NCBI RefSeq assembly: GCF_016801025.1
Contig: NZ_CP068983.1
Span: 868,001 to 932,000 of the forward strand
DNA length: 64,000 nucleotides
DNA from: Paradevosia shaoguanensis
GTDB taxonomy: Bacteria > Pseudomonadota > Alphaproteobacteria > Rhizobiales > Devosiaceae
Direction: 5' to 3'
Part shown: piece by piece, positions 1 through 8,859 of the stretch
How positions within the stretch are numbered: the stretch's first letter is position 1
Layout: each line of letters begins with the position of its first letter
The notes under the pieces: generated by a model
What the model was told of the DNA's origin: nothing
What the model saw: only the letters and a program-made list of their open reading frames with translations
Databases searched by the model: none
Made by a program: the position numbers and the translations under genes

Positions 1-1547
1 GTGTTGATGTACATCTTGAAGCCATCGAGATCGTCCATGACCTTGCGGCCCTGCACGGTGGGCGCGCGCAGCAAGATGGCGAAGACGATGGTAATCAGGA
101 CAATCGAGGCCGCGGCGAACACCGCGGTATCGACCTGGAAGCCGGAGATGACGTCGGTGCCTGCGCCGATGAGGTTGAAGGCGGCAATGCCGATCCAGAT
201 CACGATCACGAAGCGGCTGAAGCCGCCGCCGTTCCAGAAGTTGGAGAAGATCGAGGTGAAAAGGCCAATGCCGATGCCGACGACGACCGCGATGATGAGC
301 CAGAGCGGATCGAGCACCTCGAAGAACACCATGGCGCCCAACAGCAGTACAGCCAGCAGGCCGCCGAGGAAGACGTAGCCGGTGTTGTTGCGAAAGTAGA
401 CCTGCCGGTTCTCGTTCTGGAGCGTGGAGATGAACTCGCTGCGCTTCTGATTGAGCTCGGGGCCGGTGGTGGTGTCAACGGTGATGTCGCCCTTGGACTT
501 GAGGTAGCCGAAGAGCATGGCCTCGCCGGGCGGGAGCGTTTCGGCAGGTTCGGCACCAGTCAGGGTGATGCGCAGCTTCTTGGTGGTCTGGTCGATCTTG
601 ACCAGGCCCTTGACGCCAAGATCGAAGATCGAGGCGGTAAAGGCGGTCCAGCCATCGCGCTTCCAGCCCATTTCGCTGATGTAGTGGGCGAGAGCGGGCG
701 AGTAGCCCTTGGGCGGGTGGAAGAGCGGAATGATCGTGCCCTTGGGGGGATCGCGGCCGACCAAGTCCCAGGCGAAGAAATTGTAGCCGAGGACCAGCAG
801 CACGGCGATGAGCGGCAGTATGGTATCGCGGTGATCGGAGAGCCAGTAGCCGATGCCGGTCAGTCCGCCGGGTGCTTCGAGCACGCCCTTCTGGAAGGCG
901 AGCGCGACGCTCATGCCTTCGCCGGCGTCGAGCCGGCGGTTGGCCTTGAACGTGGCGGTGTTGTCGCTCGTGCGCGTCACGGTGACTGCCCGCTCGTTCG
1001 AGCCAACGGGGCCGGTATAGCCGACAAGTTTGGAGATCACCGCTTCGGCGGGCAGCGTTACCCTGGCGGTGGCCGAGGCGATCGGGAAAGACCAGTAATT
1101 GCCGGTGACGTTCCAGTAGAGCTCGTCGTGATCCTCGAAAGTGCGCCCCATGCGAGTCATGGTGTAGCGGACTTCGTAGGTGTGCAGGCCCCGGTCGAGA
1201 TAGACGTCGGGATTGCCGATGCGGATGCGTTTGAAGTGGTTGTCGAGATCTTCGAGCGCGTAGTTTTCCGCGCGGCCGTCCCGAGTCACGGAAAGGACAT
1301 CGAGATTGGCGCGCAGCAGCGAACCGTTGGGGTTGGTGAGCGTCGTGGGAATGTCGCGGAAGATGCCGCGCGTGATGCTGAAGCCTTCGGCCTCTACGGT
1401 GATGCGTTCGGTGACGTCGACCGTGCCGTCACGGCTCAGCACGATATCGGCGTCAAACGAGCGAATACCCTCGGCCGCCGCGGCGGGCAGCACCAGGGCG
1501 ACCAGCAGCGCGAAAGCGGCCAGGAGCCGCGTGAGCAGGCCAAGCAT
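1..1547 (-). CDS. DUF2207 membrane protein (YciQ-like), 3' part outside window
   Basis: Translating the minus strand from ATG 1547 gives about 515 open codons that run off the window start, so the C-terminus is missing. It opens with a hydrophobic signal segment ending in PAAAA near residue 25. A beta-rich extracytoplasmic DUF2207 region follows (IRSFDADIVLSRDGTVDVTE), then a membrane helix near residues 239-259 and more helices between about 390 and 480. The last visible residues, LDGFKMYIN, match the DGF(K/R) stretch conserved in the YciQ family. The start lies 22 nt after the lemA stop on the same strand, so the two genes are probably cotranscribed. The function of DUF2207 proteins is not established; pairing with LemA is recurrent in bacteria. 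Confidence 0.85.
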   Translation of the reverse strand, partial: MLGLLTRLLAAFALLVALVLPAAAAEGIRSFDADIVLSRDGTVDVTERITVEAEGFSITRGIFRDIPTTLTNPNGSLLRANLDVLSVTRDGRAENYALEDLDNHFKRIRIGNPDVYLDRGLHTYEVRYTMTRMGRTFEDHDELYWNVTGNYWSFPIASATARVTLPAEAVISKLVGYTGPVGSNERAVTVTRTSDNTATFKANRRLDAGEGMSVALAFQKGVLEAPGGLTGIGYWLSDHRDTILPLIAVLLVLGYNFFAWDLVGRDPPKGTIIPLFHPPKGYSPALAHYISEMGWKRDGWTAFTASIFDLGVKGLVKIDQTTKKLRITLTGAEPAETLPPGEAMLFGYLKSKGDITVDTTTGPELNQKRSEFISTLQNENRQVYFRNNTGYVFLGGLLAVLLLGAMVFFEVLDPLWLIIAVVVGIGIGLFTSIFSNFWNGGGFSRFVIVIWIGIAAFNLIGAGTDVISGFQVDTAVFAAASIVLITIVFAILLRAPTVQGRKVMDDLDGFKMYIN

Positions 1548-1569
1548 GCGCGGTTTCCCTTGCGGCTGG

Positions 1570-2127
1570 TCAGAACTTGACGGTCGGGACGGCGCGGTCG
1601 GCAGCGTTCTCGAGCTCGAAATATTCCGCCTTGGTGAACTTGAACATGTTGGCGATGATCGCCGAGGGGAAGGATTCAACCGCCACGTTGAGATTGCGCA
1701 CGGCGCCGTTGTAGTAGCGGCGGGCTAGCTGGATTTCGTCTTCGACGCCCTGCAGCGCCTTCTGGAATTCGAGGAAAGTGGTGTTAGCCTTGAGGTCCGG
1801 ATAGGCCTCGGCGACGGCAAGAAGGCGCCCCAGGGCACCGGTCAGCGCGCCTTCGAGCTTGGCCCGTTCCTCCGGGGTGGCGTTGGAGCCGGCCTGTGCG
1901 GCGGCGCGGGCGCTGGTGACCGCTTCGAGCGTTTCGCGCTCGTGGGACATGTAGCCCTTCACCGTTTCGAGCAGATTGGGAATGAGATCGGCGCGGCGCT
2001 TGAGCTGCACGTCGATGCCCGACCAGCCTTCCTGCGTCAGTTGCCGGTTCCGCACCAGGTCGTTGTAGAGGTAGACGCCGTAGCCGAGGACGGCGACGAC
2101 GATGATGAGAATAATCCAGCCGGTCAT
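1570..2127 (-). CDS. lemA: LemA family protein
   Basis: A 185-residue protein with one N-terminal membrane helix (WIILIIVVAVLGYGVYLYND) and a long helical domain. It carries the LemA signature WSGIDVQLKRRADLIPNLLE near residue 35, and later FPSAIIANMFKFTKAEYF. I chose ATG 2127 over an upstream in-frame ATG (2172) because GGGGA stands just upstream and the protein then starts directly at the membrane helix, as LemA proteins do. The family is membrane-anchored with an unknown biochemical role. It is followed after 22 nt by the DUF2207 gene, probably in one transcript. Confidence 0.92.
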   Translation of the reverse strand: MTGWIILIIVVAVLGYGVYLYNDLVRNRQLTQEGWSGIDVQLKRRADLIPNLLETVKGYMSHERETLEAVTSARAAAQAGSNATPEERAKLEGALTGALGRLLAVAEAYPDLKANTTFLEFQKALQGVEDEIQLARRYYNGAVRNLNVAVESFPSAIIANMFKFTKAEYFELENAADRAVPTVKF

Positions 2128-2180
2128 GATTTTCCCCTGAACGCCAAGCGCAAGCCGAATGCACACTGGCATTGCGGTGC

Positions 2181-2247
2181 GAGGACTTCAACAGGGCAAT
2201 AGCTAAGCAAAGTGCTGCTTTTCTTAGCTATTGTCCTGCTCGTCCTC
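2181..2247 (-). promoter_or_regulatory. Long RNA hairpin over the stop codon of the arfA-like gene
   Basis: On the minus strand AGGACAATAGCTAAG (2237-2223) pairs with CTTAGCTATTGCCCT (2207-2193), 14 Watson-Crick pairs and one A-C mismatch. Inside it AAAG/CTTT closes a CAGCA loop; outside it GAGGAC (2247-2242) can pair with GTCCTC (2186-2181). The TAA stop of the arfA-like gene (2226-2224) lies in the 5' arm. There is no U-run after the stem, so it looks more like an RNase III-type processing hairpin than a classical terminator. Confidence 0.8.
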
Positions 2248-2424
2248 ACCAGCGGGAACGGAAAAGGGGAGCTGATGTTCCATCACGCTCCCCTTTGGAT
2301 GCTTCTGCTTGCGGCTGTAAGCCTTCGGGTTTTTCTCGACCTTGGGTCGAAACTGCCCTTCGGACAATGCCCGGGCGGCCAGGTTAGGTGGCGCGGATTG
2401 CTTGCGCGTGAGCTTTATCTTCAT
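2224..2424 (-). CDS. arfA: ArfA-like alternative ribosome-rescue factor
   Basis: A 66-residue basic protein. Residues 18-43 (ARALSEGQFRPKVEKN, then PKAYSRKQKH) line up with the conserved core of E. coli ArfA in the pattern AL-x-x-x-x-F-R-x-K/R-V-E-K-N-x-K-x-Y-x-R-K-x-K-H. ArfA recruits RF2 to ribosomes stalled on mRNAs without a stop codon. The tail after residue 45 is not conserved, as in ArfA, where it is dispensable. The stop codon and last four codons are buried in a strong hairpin, which recalls the E. coli arrangement where arfA mRNA is itself cut to a non-stop form under tmRNA control. It lies 58 nt after glyQ on the same strand. The assignment rests on this motif only; the protein is short, so a search is needed to exclude another small basic family. 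Confidence 0.7.
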   Translation of the reverse strand: MKIKLTRKQSAPPNLAARALSEGQFRPKVEKNPKAYSRKQKHPKGSVMEHQLPFSVPAGEDEQDNS

Positions 2425-2430
2425 CGGAAA

Positions 2431-2451
2431 TCTCCCGTTACGGACGGGAGA
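2431..2451 (-). promoter_or_regulatory. Hairpin holding the arfA-like ribosome binding site
   Basis: TCTCCCG (2431-2437) and CGGGAGA (2445-2451) form a perfect 7-bp stem between glyQ and the arfA-like gene. On the minus strand the 3' arm contains GGGAGA, which is the only good Shine-Dalgarno sequence for ATG 2424 (about 8 nt away). It could mask translation or act as a weak end to glyQ transcripts; the run after it is only TTT. Confidence 0.45.
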
Positions 2452-2482
2452 TAGATAGGCAGCCCGGCGCTAAAATTCTACC

Positions 2483-3409
<927 letters not shown>

Positions 3410-3467
3410 GGCGGCAAGGGTCCGGCAGGGGAAAGCGCGGCGAAACTAGTTGGCCGCATCCGGACGG

Positions 3468-3704
3468 TCAAGCGCGCGGACCGCGGTCGTCGCCTTTGTC
3501 GCCATTGGCGCGGAAAACGCCATCGCCATCGCGGCGCAGGGTGATGACATCGGGCTGCTCGCGCTCGCGCAGATCGCGCTTGTGCTGCTCGCGATCGATG
3601 TCGCGGAACTGCTGTTTCCAGTCGCGCCAGATCTTGCGGATGCCGAAATAGACGGCACCAGCGATCACCACATAAATCAGTACGCGCAGGATTACCGCCG
3701 TCAC
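3468..3704 (-). CDS. Small single-pass membrane protein, hypothetical
   Basis: A 78-residue protein starting at GTG 3704, whose first bases overlap the sppA-like stop in a GTGA arrangement that suggests translational coupling. One membrane helix near residues 4-21 (ILRVLIYVVIAGAVYFGI) is followed by a charged helix (WRDWKQQFRDIDREQHKRDL) and a polar tail. It lies between the S49 peptidase and glyQ, where rhizobial genomes often have a short hypothetical protein. I recognise no domain and propose no function. Confidence 0.75.
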   Translation of the reverse strand: MTAVILRVLIYVVIAGAVYFGIRKIWRDWKQQFRDIDREQHKRDLREREQPDVITLRRDGDGVFRANGDKGDDRGPRA

Positions 3705-4546
3705 AGCCCGAACCTCGACCAGAGCGCGCGATCTTCGACCGAAGCGATGACATCGCCGGTAATGCCCCCTGCCCCACCGGCGGAAATGCCGATGCGCGGC
3801 AGCGATAGCAGCGGCCGCTTGGGCTCGATGAGCTTGAGTTGGACGTCGGCGCCGTAGCGCGTGCGCAGGGTTTCGTGGAGATCGCCGATGGCGTCGATGA
3901 GGCCGAGTTCGAGGCCGCGCAAGGCGCTCCACCACTGGCCGGTAAAAATCTCATCGTCGGGCGCTGTCAGCTTGCCCTGACGGCGCGTTTTCACGTGATC
4001 GATGAAGACGTGATGGATATCGAGCGCGAAGTCGCTGAGGCGCTGCACGTCCTCGGCCTTTTCGGGCATGAAGGGATCGAGCGTCGACTTGCTCTTGCCA
4101 GCAGTATAGACGCGGCGCGTGATGCCGAGTTTTTCGATGGCCTCGACGAACCCGAAGCCGGCCGAGATGACGCCGATCGAGCCGACGATGGACGAGGGAT
4201 CGGCGATGATTTCGTCGCCGCCAACGGCAATGAAATAGCCGCCCGAGGCCGCTGCATCCTCGACGAAGACGATGACGTGCTTGCCGGTTTCGTCGGCGAG
4301 GTCACGGATGCGCTTGGAGATGAGGCGCGACTGTACGGGCGAGCCCCCGGGCGAATTGACGATGATGGCAATGGCGGGCGCCGCCTTCATGTCGAAAGCG
4401 CGCTTGAGGAGCGGACCGACGGCGGCGATGTTGAGCCGGCCGGGGCGAGTGTCGGCGGCTATGACGCCATTGAGGCGAACGACCGGAATGACGGTGCCGC
4501 CGCGTCCGAAAAGCTTGCCGATCCAGTTGCGAATTCGTCCTGCCAT
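3701..4546 (-). CDS. sppA: S49 family signal peptide peptidase SppA-like
   Basis: A 281-residue S49 peptidase, the short one-domain form found in alphaproteobacteria. The nucleophile is Ser101 in AAASGGYFIAVGGDEI, and the partner lysine is K151 or K153 in TAGKSKSTLDPF. SSIVGSIGVISAGFG is the family core between them. Members degrade cleaved signal peptides and other membrane-bound peptides in the cytoplasmic membrane. Start ATG 4546 is preceded by GGGGGAG at good spacing; an in-frame start at 4594 lacks one. It lies downstream of a methyltransferase gene (48 nt gap) and overlaps the small membrane protein gene. Confidence 0.92.
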   Translation of the reverse strand: MAGRIRNWIGKLFGRGGTVIPVVRLNGVIAADTRPGRLNIAAVGPLLKRAFDMKAAPAIAIIVNSPGGSPVQSRLISKRIRDLADETGKHVIVFVEDAAASGGYFIAVGGDEIIADPSSIVGSIGVISAGFGFVEAIEKLGITRRVYTAGKSKSTLDPFMPEKAEDVQRLSDFALDIHHVFIDHVKTRRQGKLTAPDDEIFTGQWWSALRGLELGLIDAIGDLHETLRTRYGADVQLKLIEPKRPLLSLPRIGISAGGAGGITGDVIASVEDRALWSRFGL

Positions 4547-4594
4547 TAGGCTCCCCCGACTTTCAGCCGGTGATGTAGGCGGCAAGCCTGCCAA

Positions 4595-5377
4595 TTACCA
4601 GTGCAGCCGTCCAGTGCCACGGAAGATCGCCTGGAATTCGGGCATGAACGCCTGCCCCACATCTTCGTGCAGCGGCCGCGTCGCCAGCATGCGGAACGGG
4701 GCCTTGGAGCCCTTGATGGCGCGGACGAGGATGCGCGAGCAATCCATGCCCCGGCGCGGGGAGAGAGGCAGGACCGTGAGCCCGCCGAAGCGGGCATCGA
4801 GCGCGGCCAGCAATTGCGGCAGCACCTGCGCCACGTGCACAAAGATGATCTCGCCGCCCGGCGCGGCGTGCATGGCGGCGGCACGGACCCAGAGTGCGAG
4901 CTCTGCGGCATCCATATGGCGCGCCGTGGCGCGACCGGCCTTGGGCGAGATTGTGCCGTTGCTGCCGAAATAGGGCGGGTTGGCGATGACGGAGGTATAG
5001 GCATCGGCCTCGACGCCGGCAGCGGCGCGTTCGCTGCCCTTGGCGGTGACATCGACGAGAAAGGCGCGGGCGCGATCGGCCAGGGCATTGTCGCGCAGGT
5101 TGATGTGCGTGATGCCCAGTGTTTCCTCGTCGATCTCGACGAGATCGGCCTTGAGCTGAGGCAGATCGGCCATGGCCACCATGCCGGCGACACCGACCCC
5201 GGCTCCCATATCGAGCAGGCGCGTGCTGGCGGGATTCACGGCGGCACCGAGAATCACGGAATCGACGCCTGCGCGAAAACCGTGGCCAGGTTGCGACACA
5301 ACCAGGCGGCCGCCCAAAAAGGCATCGCGCGTCAGCGTTTGGTGTTTTACAAAGTCGTTAGGCTGGTCTAGGGACAT
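4595..5377 (-). CDS. Class I SAM methyltransferase, TrmN6-like
   Basis: A 260-residue methyltransferase. Motif I is LLDMGAGVGVAGMVA near residue 52, the acidic ribose-binding residue is in ADLVEIDEET, and the catalytic motif is NPPYF, typical of N6-adenine/tRNA1(Val) A37 methyltransferases (TrmN6/YfiC). The N-terminal TRDAFLGGRLVVSQPGHGFR matches the alphaproteobacterial members. The likely reaction is SAM-dependent N6 methylation of an adenosine in tRNA; the exact substrate is inferred. I used ATG 5377; 24 further codons upstream are open but lack family similarity. It is divergent from the polyprenyl synthase gene, with 103 nt between the starts. Confidence 0.85.
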   Translation of the reverse strand: MSLDQPNDFVKHQTLTRDAFLGGRLVVSQPGHGFRAGVDSVILGAAVNPASTRLLDMGAGVGVAGMVAMADLPQLKADLVEIDEETLGITHINLRDNALADRARAFLVDVTAKGSERAAAGVEADAYTSVIANPPYFGSNGTISPKAGRATARHMDAAELALWVRAAAMHAAPGGEIIFVHVAQVLPQLLAALDARFGGLTVLPLSPRRGMDCSRILVRAIKGSKAPFRMLATRPLHEDVGQAFMPEFQAIFRGTGRLHW

Positions 5378-5480
5378 CGCACCCTTCGGGCAGGGGTTTT
5401 GCTTGGTTGCGGCCCAGCATATAACGCGCCTGCTCCGGCTCAACGACAATTGCCGGGCTCACGGCAAACGCGAGTAAACA

Positions 5481-6497
5481 ATGGCCTTGTCGGCGACAGC
5501 AGAAAACGAACTGGCCGGTCCCAATGCGATGGACCGCCTGCTGACCGCAACGCAAGCGGAAATGAGCAAGGTGAACGCGCTTATACTTGCGCGCGCCGAT
5601 TCGCACGTGGACATGGTGCCCGAACTCGCCCGCTATCTCATCGAAGCCGGGGGCAAGCGGCTGCGCCCGATGCTGACCGTGGCAGCCGCACTGCTCTTCG
5701 GGCGTTCGAACGGCGCCCATGTCAATTTCGCCGCCGCAGTCGAATTCATGCACAACGCGACGTTGCTCCATGACGATGTGGTCGACGAGAGCGACCTGCG
5801 CCGCGGCCGGCCGGCTGCGCGCATCATCTGGGGCAACCAGGCGAGCGTGCTGGTAGGCGACTTCCTGCTCGGCCAGGCCTTCATGATGATGGTCGAGACC
5901 AAGGACGTCGACGCGCTCGGCGTATTGGCCAAGGCTGCCGCCACGATGGCGGAAGGCGAGGTCTTCCAGCTCGCCAAGACGCGCGATCTTTCGACGACGC
6001 CCGCCGAATACGACCAGGTGATCCACGCCAAGACAGCAACGCTCTTCGAAGCGGCGGCCGAGGTGGGAGCAATGGTGGGCGGTGCGGATGCCTCCGGGCG
6101 CGAGGCGCTGCGGACCTATGGCGTCGAACTGGGCAACGCCTTCCAGCTGGTCGACGACGTGCTCGACTATCGTGGCGAGGCGGGGACGCTCGGCAAGAAT
6201 ACGGGCGATGATCTGCGCGAGGGCAAGATGACCCTGCCGATCATCCTGGCGCTGGCGGATTCCACGCCGGCCGAGCGCAGCCTCATCGAAAAGGCGCTCG
6301 GCGACGCCGAGGTCGCGGACGAGACGGTGGCCCGGGTCGTGGCGATCCTCGAGAAGTACGACACGCTCAACCGGACGGTCGAGAAGGCCCATGCCCATGC
6401 CCGCGCCGCGCGCGAGGCATTGCGGGTGCTGCCGGCCTCCGAGATGCGGACGCTGCTGGGCGATGTCGCCGAGTTCAGCGTGGCTCGGGCGTTCTAG
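5481..6497 (+). CDS. ispB: Long-chain polyprenyl diphosphate synthase
   Basis: A 338-residue all-trans prenyl transferase with the first aspartate-rich motif LLHDDVVDESDLRRGRPAAR and the second LVDDVLDYRG, plus GGKRLRPML and KTATLFEAAAEVGA. It condenses isopentenyl diphosphate onto farnesyl diphosphate to make the octaprenyl or decaprenyl tail of ubiquinone; alphaproteobacteria usually make decaprenyl, but chain length cannot be read from the sequence. It is a single gene, divergent from the methyltransferase and convergent with moaB (39 nt apart), with a short AGCCGG/CCGGCT stem between the stops. Confidence 0.93.
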   Translation: MALSATAENELAGPNAMDRLLTATQAEMSKVNALILARADSHVDMVPELARYLIEAGGKRLRPMLTVAAALLFGRSNGAHVNFAAAVEFMHNATLLHDDVVDESDLRRGRPAARIIWGNQASVLVGDFLLGQAFMMMVETKDVDALGVLAKAAATMAEGEVFQLAKTRDLSTTPAEYDQVIHAKTATLFEAAAEVGAMVGGADASGREALRTYGVELGNAFQLVDDVLDYRGEAGTLGKNTGDDLREGKMTLPIILALADSTPAERSLIEKALGDAEVADETVARVVAILEKYDTLNRTVEKAHAHARAAREALRVLPASEMRTLLGDVAEFSVARAF

Positions 6498-6536
6498 CCG
6501 GTTCCCTTCCCGGCCGGCTCAGCGATGCCGAAGCCC

Positions 6537-7097
6537 TTACTTTTCCACTTCGAGGCGCTGCAGGTGCTCCTGCAGGCGCGGCATGATTTCCACGAAGTTG
6601 CAAGGCTTGGTGCGGTAGTCGAACTGGTGCCGCAGGATGCCGGTCCAGGCGTCGCGGACGGCGCCCTTGGAGCCCGGGAGGCAGAAGACGAAGGTCTTGC
6701 CGATGAGGCCGGCGGTGGCGCGCGACTGGATGGTCGAGGTGCCGATGGTCTGGGCCGAAAGCTGGTGGAAGAGGACCGAGAAGCCGTCCATGCGCTTATC
6801 GAAAAGCGGCTCGATAGCCTCGGGCGTGACGTCGCGGCCGGTAAAGCCGGTGCCGCCGGTGGTGATGATCACATCGATATGCGTATCGGCGGCGATGCCC
6901 TGGACGCGGGCGCGCAACTGGTGAACCACGTCCGGCACCACGGTGCGATCGAACACGTGGTGACCATCGGCCTCGATCATCTCCCTGAGAAGGGCGCCGC
7001 TGGTATCGGTCTCGAGCGTTCGGGTATCCGAGACGGCAATGATGAAAAACGACAGCGGAACGAAGGGCTTTTTGTCGTCACGCTCGGACTTGAACAT
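6537..7097 (-). CDS. moaB: Molybdenum cofactor biosynthesis protein B
   Basis: A 186-residue MoaB/MogA-fold protein with the molybdopterin-binding motif TTGGTGFTGRDVTPEAIEPL and LPGSKGAVRDAWTGIL. Family members adenylylate molybdopterin before molybdenum insertion. Two ATG codons lie at 7100 and 7097 behind AGGAG; 7097 has the better spacing of 6 nt. An ORF extending to 7310 is an out-of-gene extension. It lies downstream of the DUF2798 gene and a perfect 9-bp stem-loop, so it may be transcribed alone. Confidence 0.92.
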   Translation of the reverse strand: MFKSERDDKKPFVPLSFFIIAVSDTRTLETDTSGALLREMIEADGHHVFDRTVVPDVVHQLRARVQGIAADTHIDVIITTGGTGFTGRDVTPEAIEPLFDKRMDGFSVLFHQLSAQTIGTSTIQSRATAGLIGKTFVFCLPGSKGAVRDAWTGILRHQFDYRTKPCNFVEIMPRLQEHLQRLEVEK

Positions 7098-7117
7098 CAT
7101 ACGCTCCTGGCAATGGA

Positions 7118-7138
7118 GGTGGCCCGAGACGGGCCACC
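7118..7138 (-). terminator. Stem-loop between DUF2798 gene and moaB
   Basis: GGTGGCCCG (7118-7126) and CGGGCCACC (7130-7138) form a perfect 9-bp stem with a 3-nt loop. On the minus strand it follows the DUF2798 stop by 9 nt but has no U-run, so it may be a weak or factor-assisted terminator, or a processing site upstream of moaB. Confidence 0.5.
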
Positions 7139-7146
7139 GGTAAAAA

Positions 7147-7383
7147 TCAGGTCTCGACGATCGCCACCACGATCCGCCGCACGAGCGGAAGGACCGCGAG
7201 CAGCGTGGGGAAAGCGACCACCCAGGACATCGCCCAGGCCTGCAGCCAGAAGGGAACCAGGTCGGACGACAACCCGAGCGAGCGAAGGGTTGCGATAAGC
7301 GATACGACAAATGTCATGATCAAGGAAAGCACCAGCGGTGTAACCACCGCGGCATAGCTTTTGGGCAAGCGCTGAAAGCGCAT
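7147..7383 (-). CDS. DUF2798 small membrane protein
   Basis: A 78-residue two-helix membrane protein (RLPKSYAAVVTPLVLSLIM, then SWVVAFPTLLAVLPLVRRIV) matching DUF2798, in which a Leu-Pro-x-x-Tyr start, a first helix, a STLR-like loop (here ATLRSLG) and a final LPLVRR are conserved. ATG 7383 has GGAGA about 8 nt upstream; ATG 7401 is an alternative adding six residues. The function is unknown. It lies downstream of an MFS gene on the same strand but 120 nt away, so cotranscription is uncertain. Confidence 0.8.
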   Translation of the reverse strand: MRFQRLPKSYAAVVTPLVLSLIMTFVVSLIATLRSLGLSSDLVPFWLQAWAMSWVVAFPTLLAVLPLVRRIVVAIVET

Positions 7384-7505
7384 AGGGAACGTCTCCGTCA
7401 TAAGGCCAGCAGGCACCAATCCCGCGGGCAAGTCCCGCTGGGCCAGGTTGGTGCGTTGGATGACGGTAACGCTTACGGCTCGTGAAGCGCCGCTCTCTTA
7501 GTCCG

Positions 7506-8777
7506 TCAGGCGGTCGCTGTCGAGGCCCGTTTCTCGCGTTCGGCCTCTTCGGGGTCCGAGCGCGGATCGAGCACCACGGTTTCGGGCGTCGCCTTGGTGG
7601 CCTCGATCGGGCGGAAGCGCATGCGGCCGCTGGCGTCGCGGACCGGGCGAATCTTCATGCGCAGGAACGCGACCACCGCCAGCGCGGCGTGGAAGGTGGC
7701 GGTGACGATGAAGAGGCCCACGGGGCCGAAACTGCTCATGATGACCGAGGCGACGGCCGGGCCGATGGCGAGGCCAGTGCCCAGGATCATCAGCATGCCG
7801 CTGGCGATCTTGGCGAAGCTGCCATCCTTGGCGAAGTCGTTCGCATGGGCGACGGCGATGGCATAGATCGGGTTGGCGGCAAAACCATAGATACCGAACA
7901 GCACATACATGATGATACCCGGCGACGGATTGATGATCACCATGAGGAGCCCGGCCACGGCCGCCACGATGCTCAGCCCGATCATGACCAGGCGCCGGTC
8001 GATACGATCGGAGAGGCGGCCGAACGGGATCTGGGCGGAGGCGCCGAGGATGGCGGTGATAGCGAAGAGGATGGAGATGCCGGCGGCATCGAGCCCCTGG
8101 GCATAGCCATAGACCGGAGCCAGCGTGCCGAAGGTGCCGTTGGCCATGCCTAGCGCGAAGGCGGCGATAACGGCGATGGGCGAGGTCTTGTAGAGCAGGA
8201 CCAGGTCGATCTTGGCGGAAGCCAGCGGACGTGGTTGCGGGGTCGAGGTCAGCGCGGTGGGCAGGACGGCAAGGGTGAAGCTGATGGCGCCCACGACGAA
8301 CGGCACGTAGCCGGTGACGCCGGTGACCGACATAGCGAGCTGGCCGAGGGTCGAGGCGGCCATGTTGAGGGTGGTGTAGATGGAAAAGATCGTGCCGCGA
8401 TTGCGATTGTCGGCCACTTCGTTGAGCCAGCTTTCAACGATCATCGCGGCGCCAGCGAAGCAGAAGCCGGAGAAGGCGCGCAGCACGATCCAGCCAATAT
8501 CGTTGATCCAGAGCAGGTTGAGAAGAATGGTCACCGTGCCGAAGACGGCCATGACCGAATAGGCCCGGATGTGACCGACGCGCTTGACGAGGAAAGGCAC
8601 CGTGATCGAGCCGGTGACGAAGCCGACCGACCAGCCGGTGCCGATCAAGCCCAGCGCAAGGAGGGAGAAGTGCTCCTCCGCGCCGCGAACGGAGAGCAGG
8701 AGCCCCTGCAAGCCCCCGCCAAACATGAGCAGGCAGGAGCCGATGAAGAGCGCATAGATCTTGATGACGGAAGTCAT
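7506..8777 (-). CDS. MFS transporter, YcaD-like
   Basis: A 423-residue protein with twelve predicted membrane helices. Its pattern FGGGLQGLLLSVRGAEEHFS, then GLIGTGWSVGFVTGS and FGRLSDRIDRRLVMIG (the MFS A-like loop between the halves), resembles the YcaD/UMF branch of the major facilitator superfamily. Substrates are unknown; drugs or metabolites are possible. I used ATG 8777 at the first helix; a longer in-frame start at 8855 adds 26 poorly hydrophobic residues. The C-terminal 50 residues are polar and cytoplasmic. No neighbour indicates a substrate. Confidence 0.88.
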   Translation of the reverse strand: MTSVIKIYALFIGSCLLMFGGGLQGLLLSVRGAEEHFSLLALGLIGTGWSVGFVTGSITVPFLVKRVGHIRAYSVMAVFGTVTILLNLLWINDIGWIVLRAFSGFCFAGAAMIVESWLNEVADNRNRGTIFSIYTTLNMAASTLGQLAMSVTGVTGYVPFVVGAISFTLAVLPTALTSTPQPRPLASAKIDLVLLYKTSPIAVIAAFALGMANGTFGTLAPVYGYAQGLDAAGISILFAITAILGASAQIPFGRLSDRIDRRLVMIGLSIVAAVAGLLMVIINPSPGIIMYVLFGIYGFAANPIYAIAVAHANDFAKDGSFAKIASGMLMILGTGLAIGPAVASVIMSSFGPVGLFIVTATFHAALAVVAFLRMKIRPVRDASGRMRFRPIEATKATPETVVLDPRSDPEEAEREKRASTATA

Positions 8778-8859
8778 TGAACCGCTTTGAAAAACCGAGC
8801 CGCGACAGAGATTCAGTTCAGGTATGGAAGAATAGTTCCATCCCTGGGTGAACACTCCG

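Noticed and set aside
5358-6398. A 346-codon minus-strand open frame
   Set aside because: Antisense to the polyprenyl synthase, which carries both aspartate-rich motifs.
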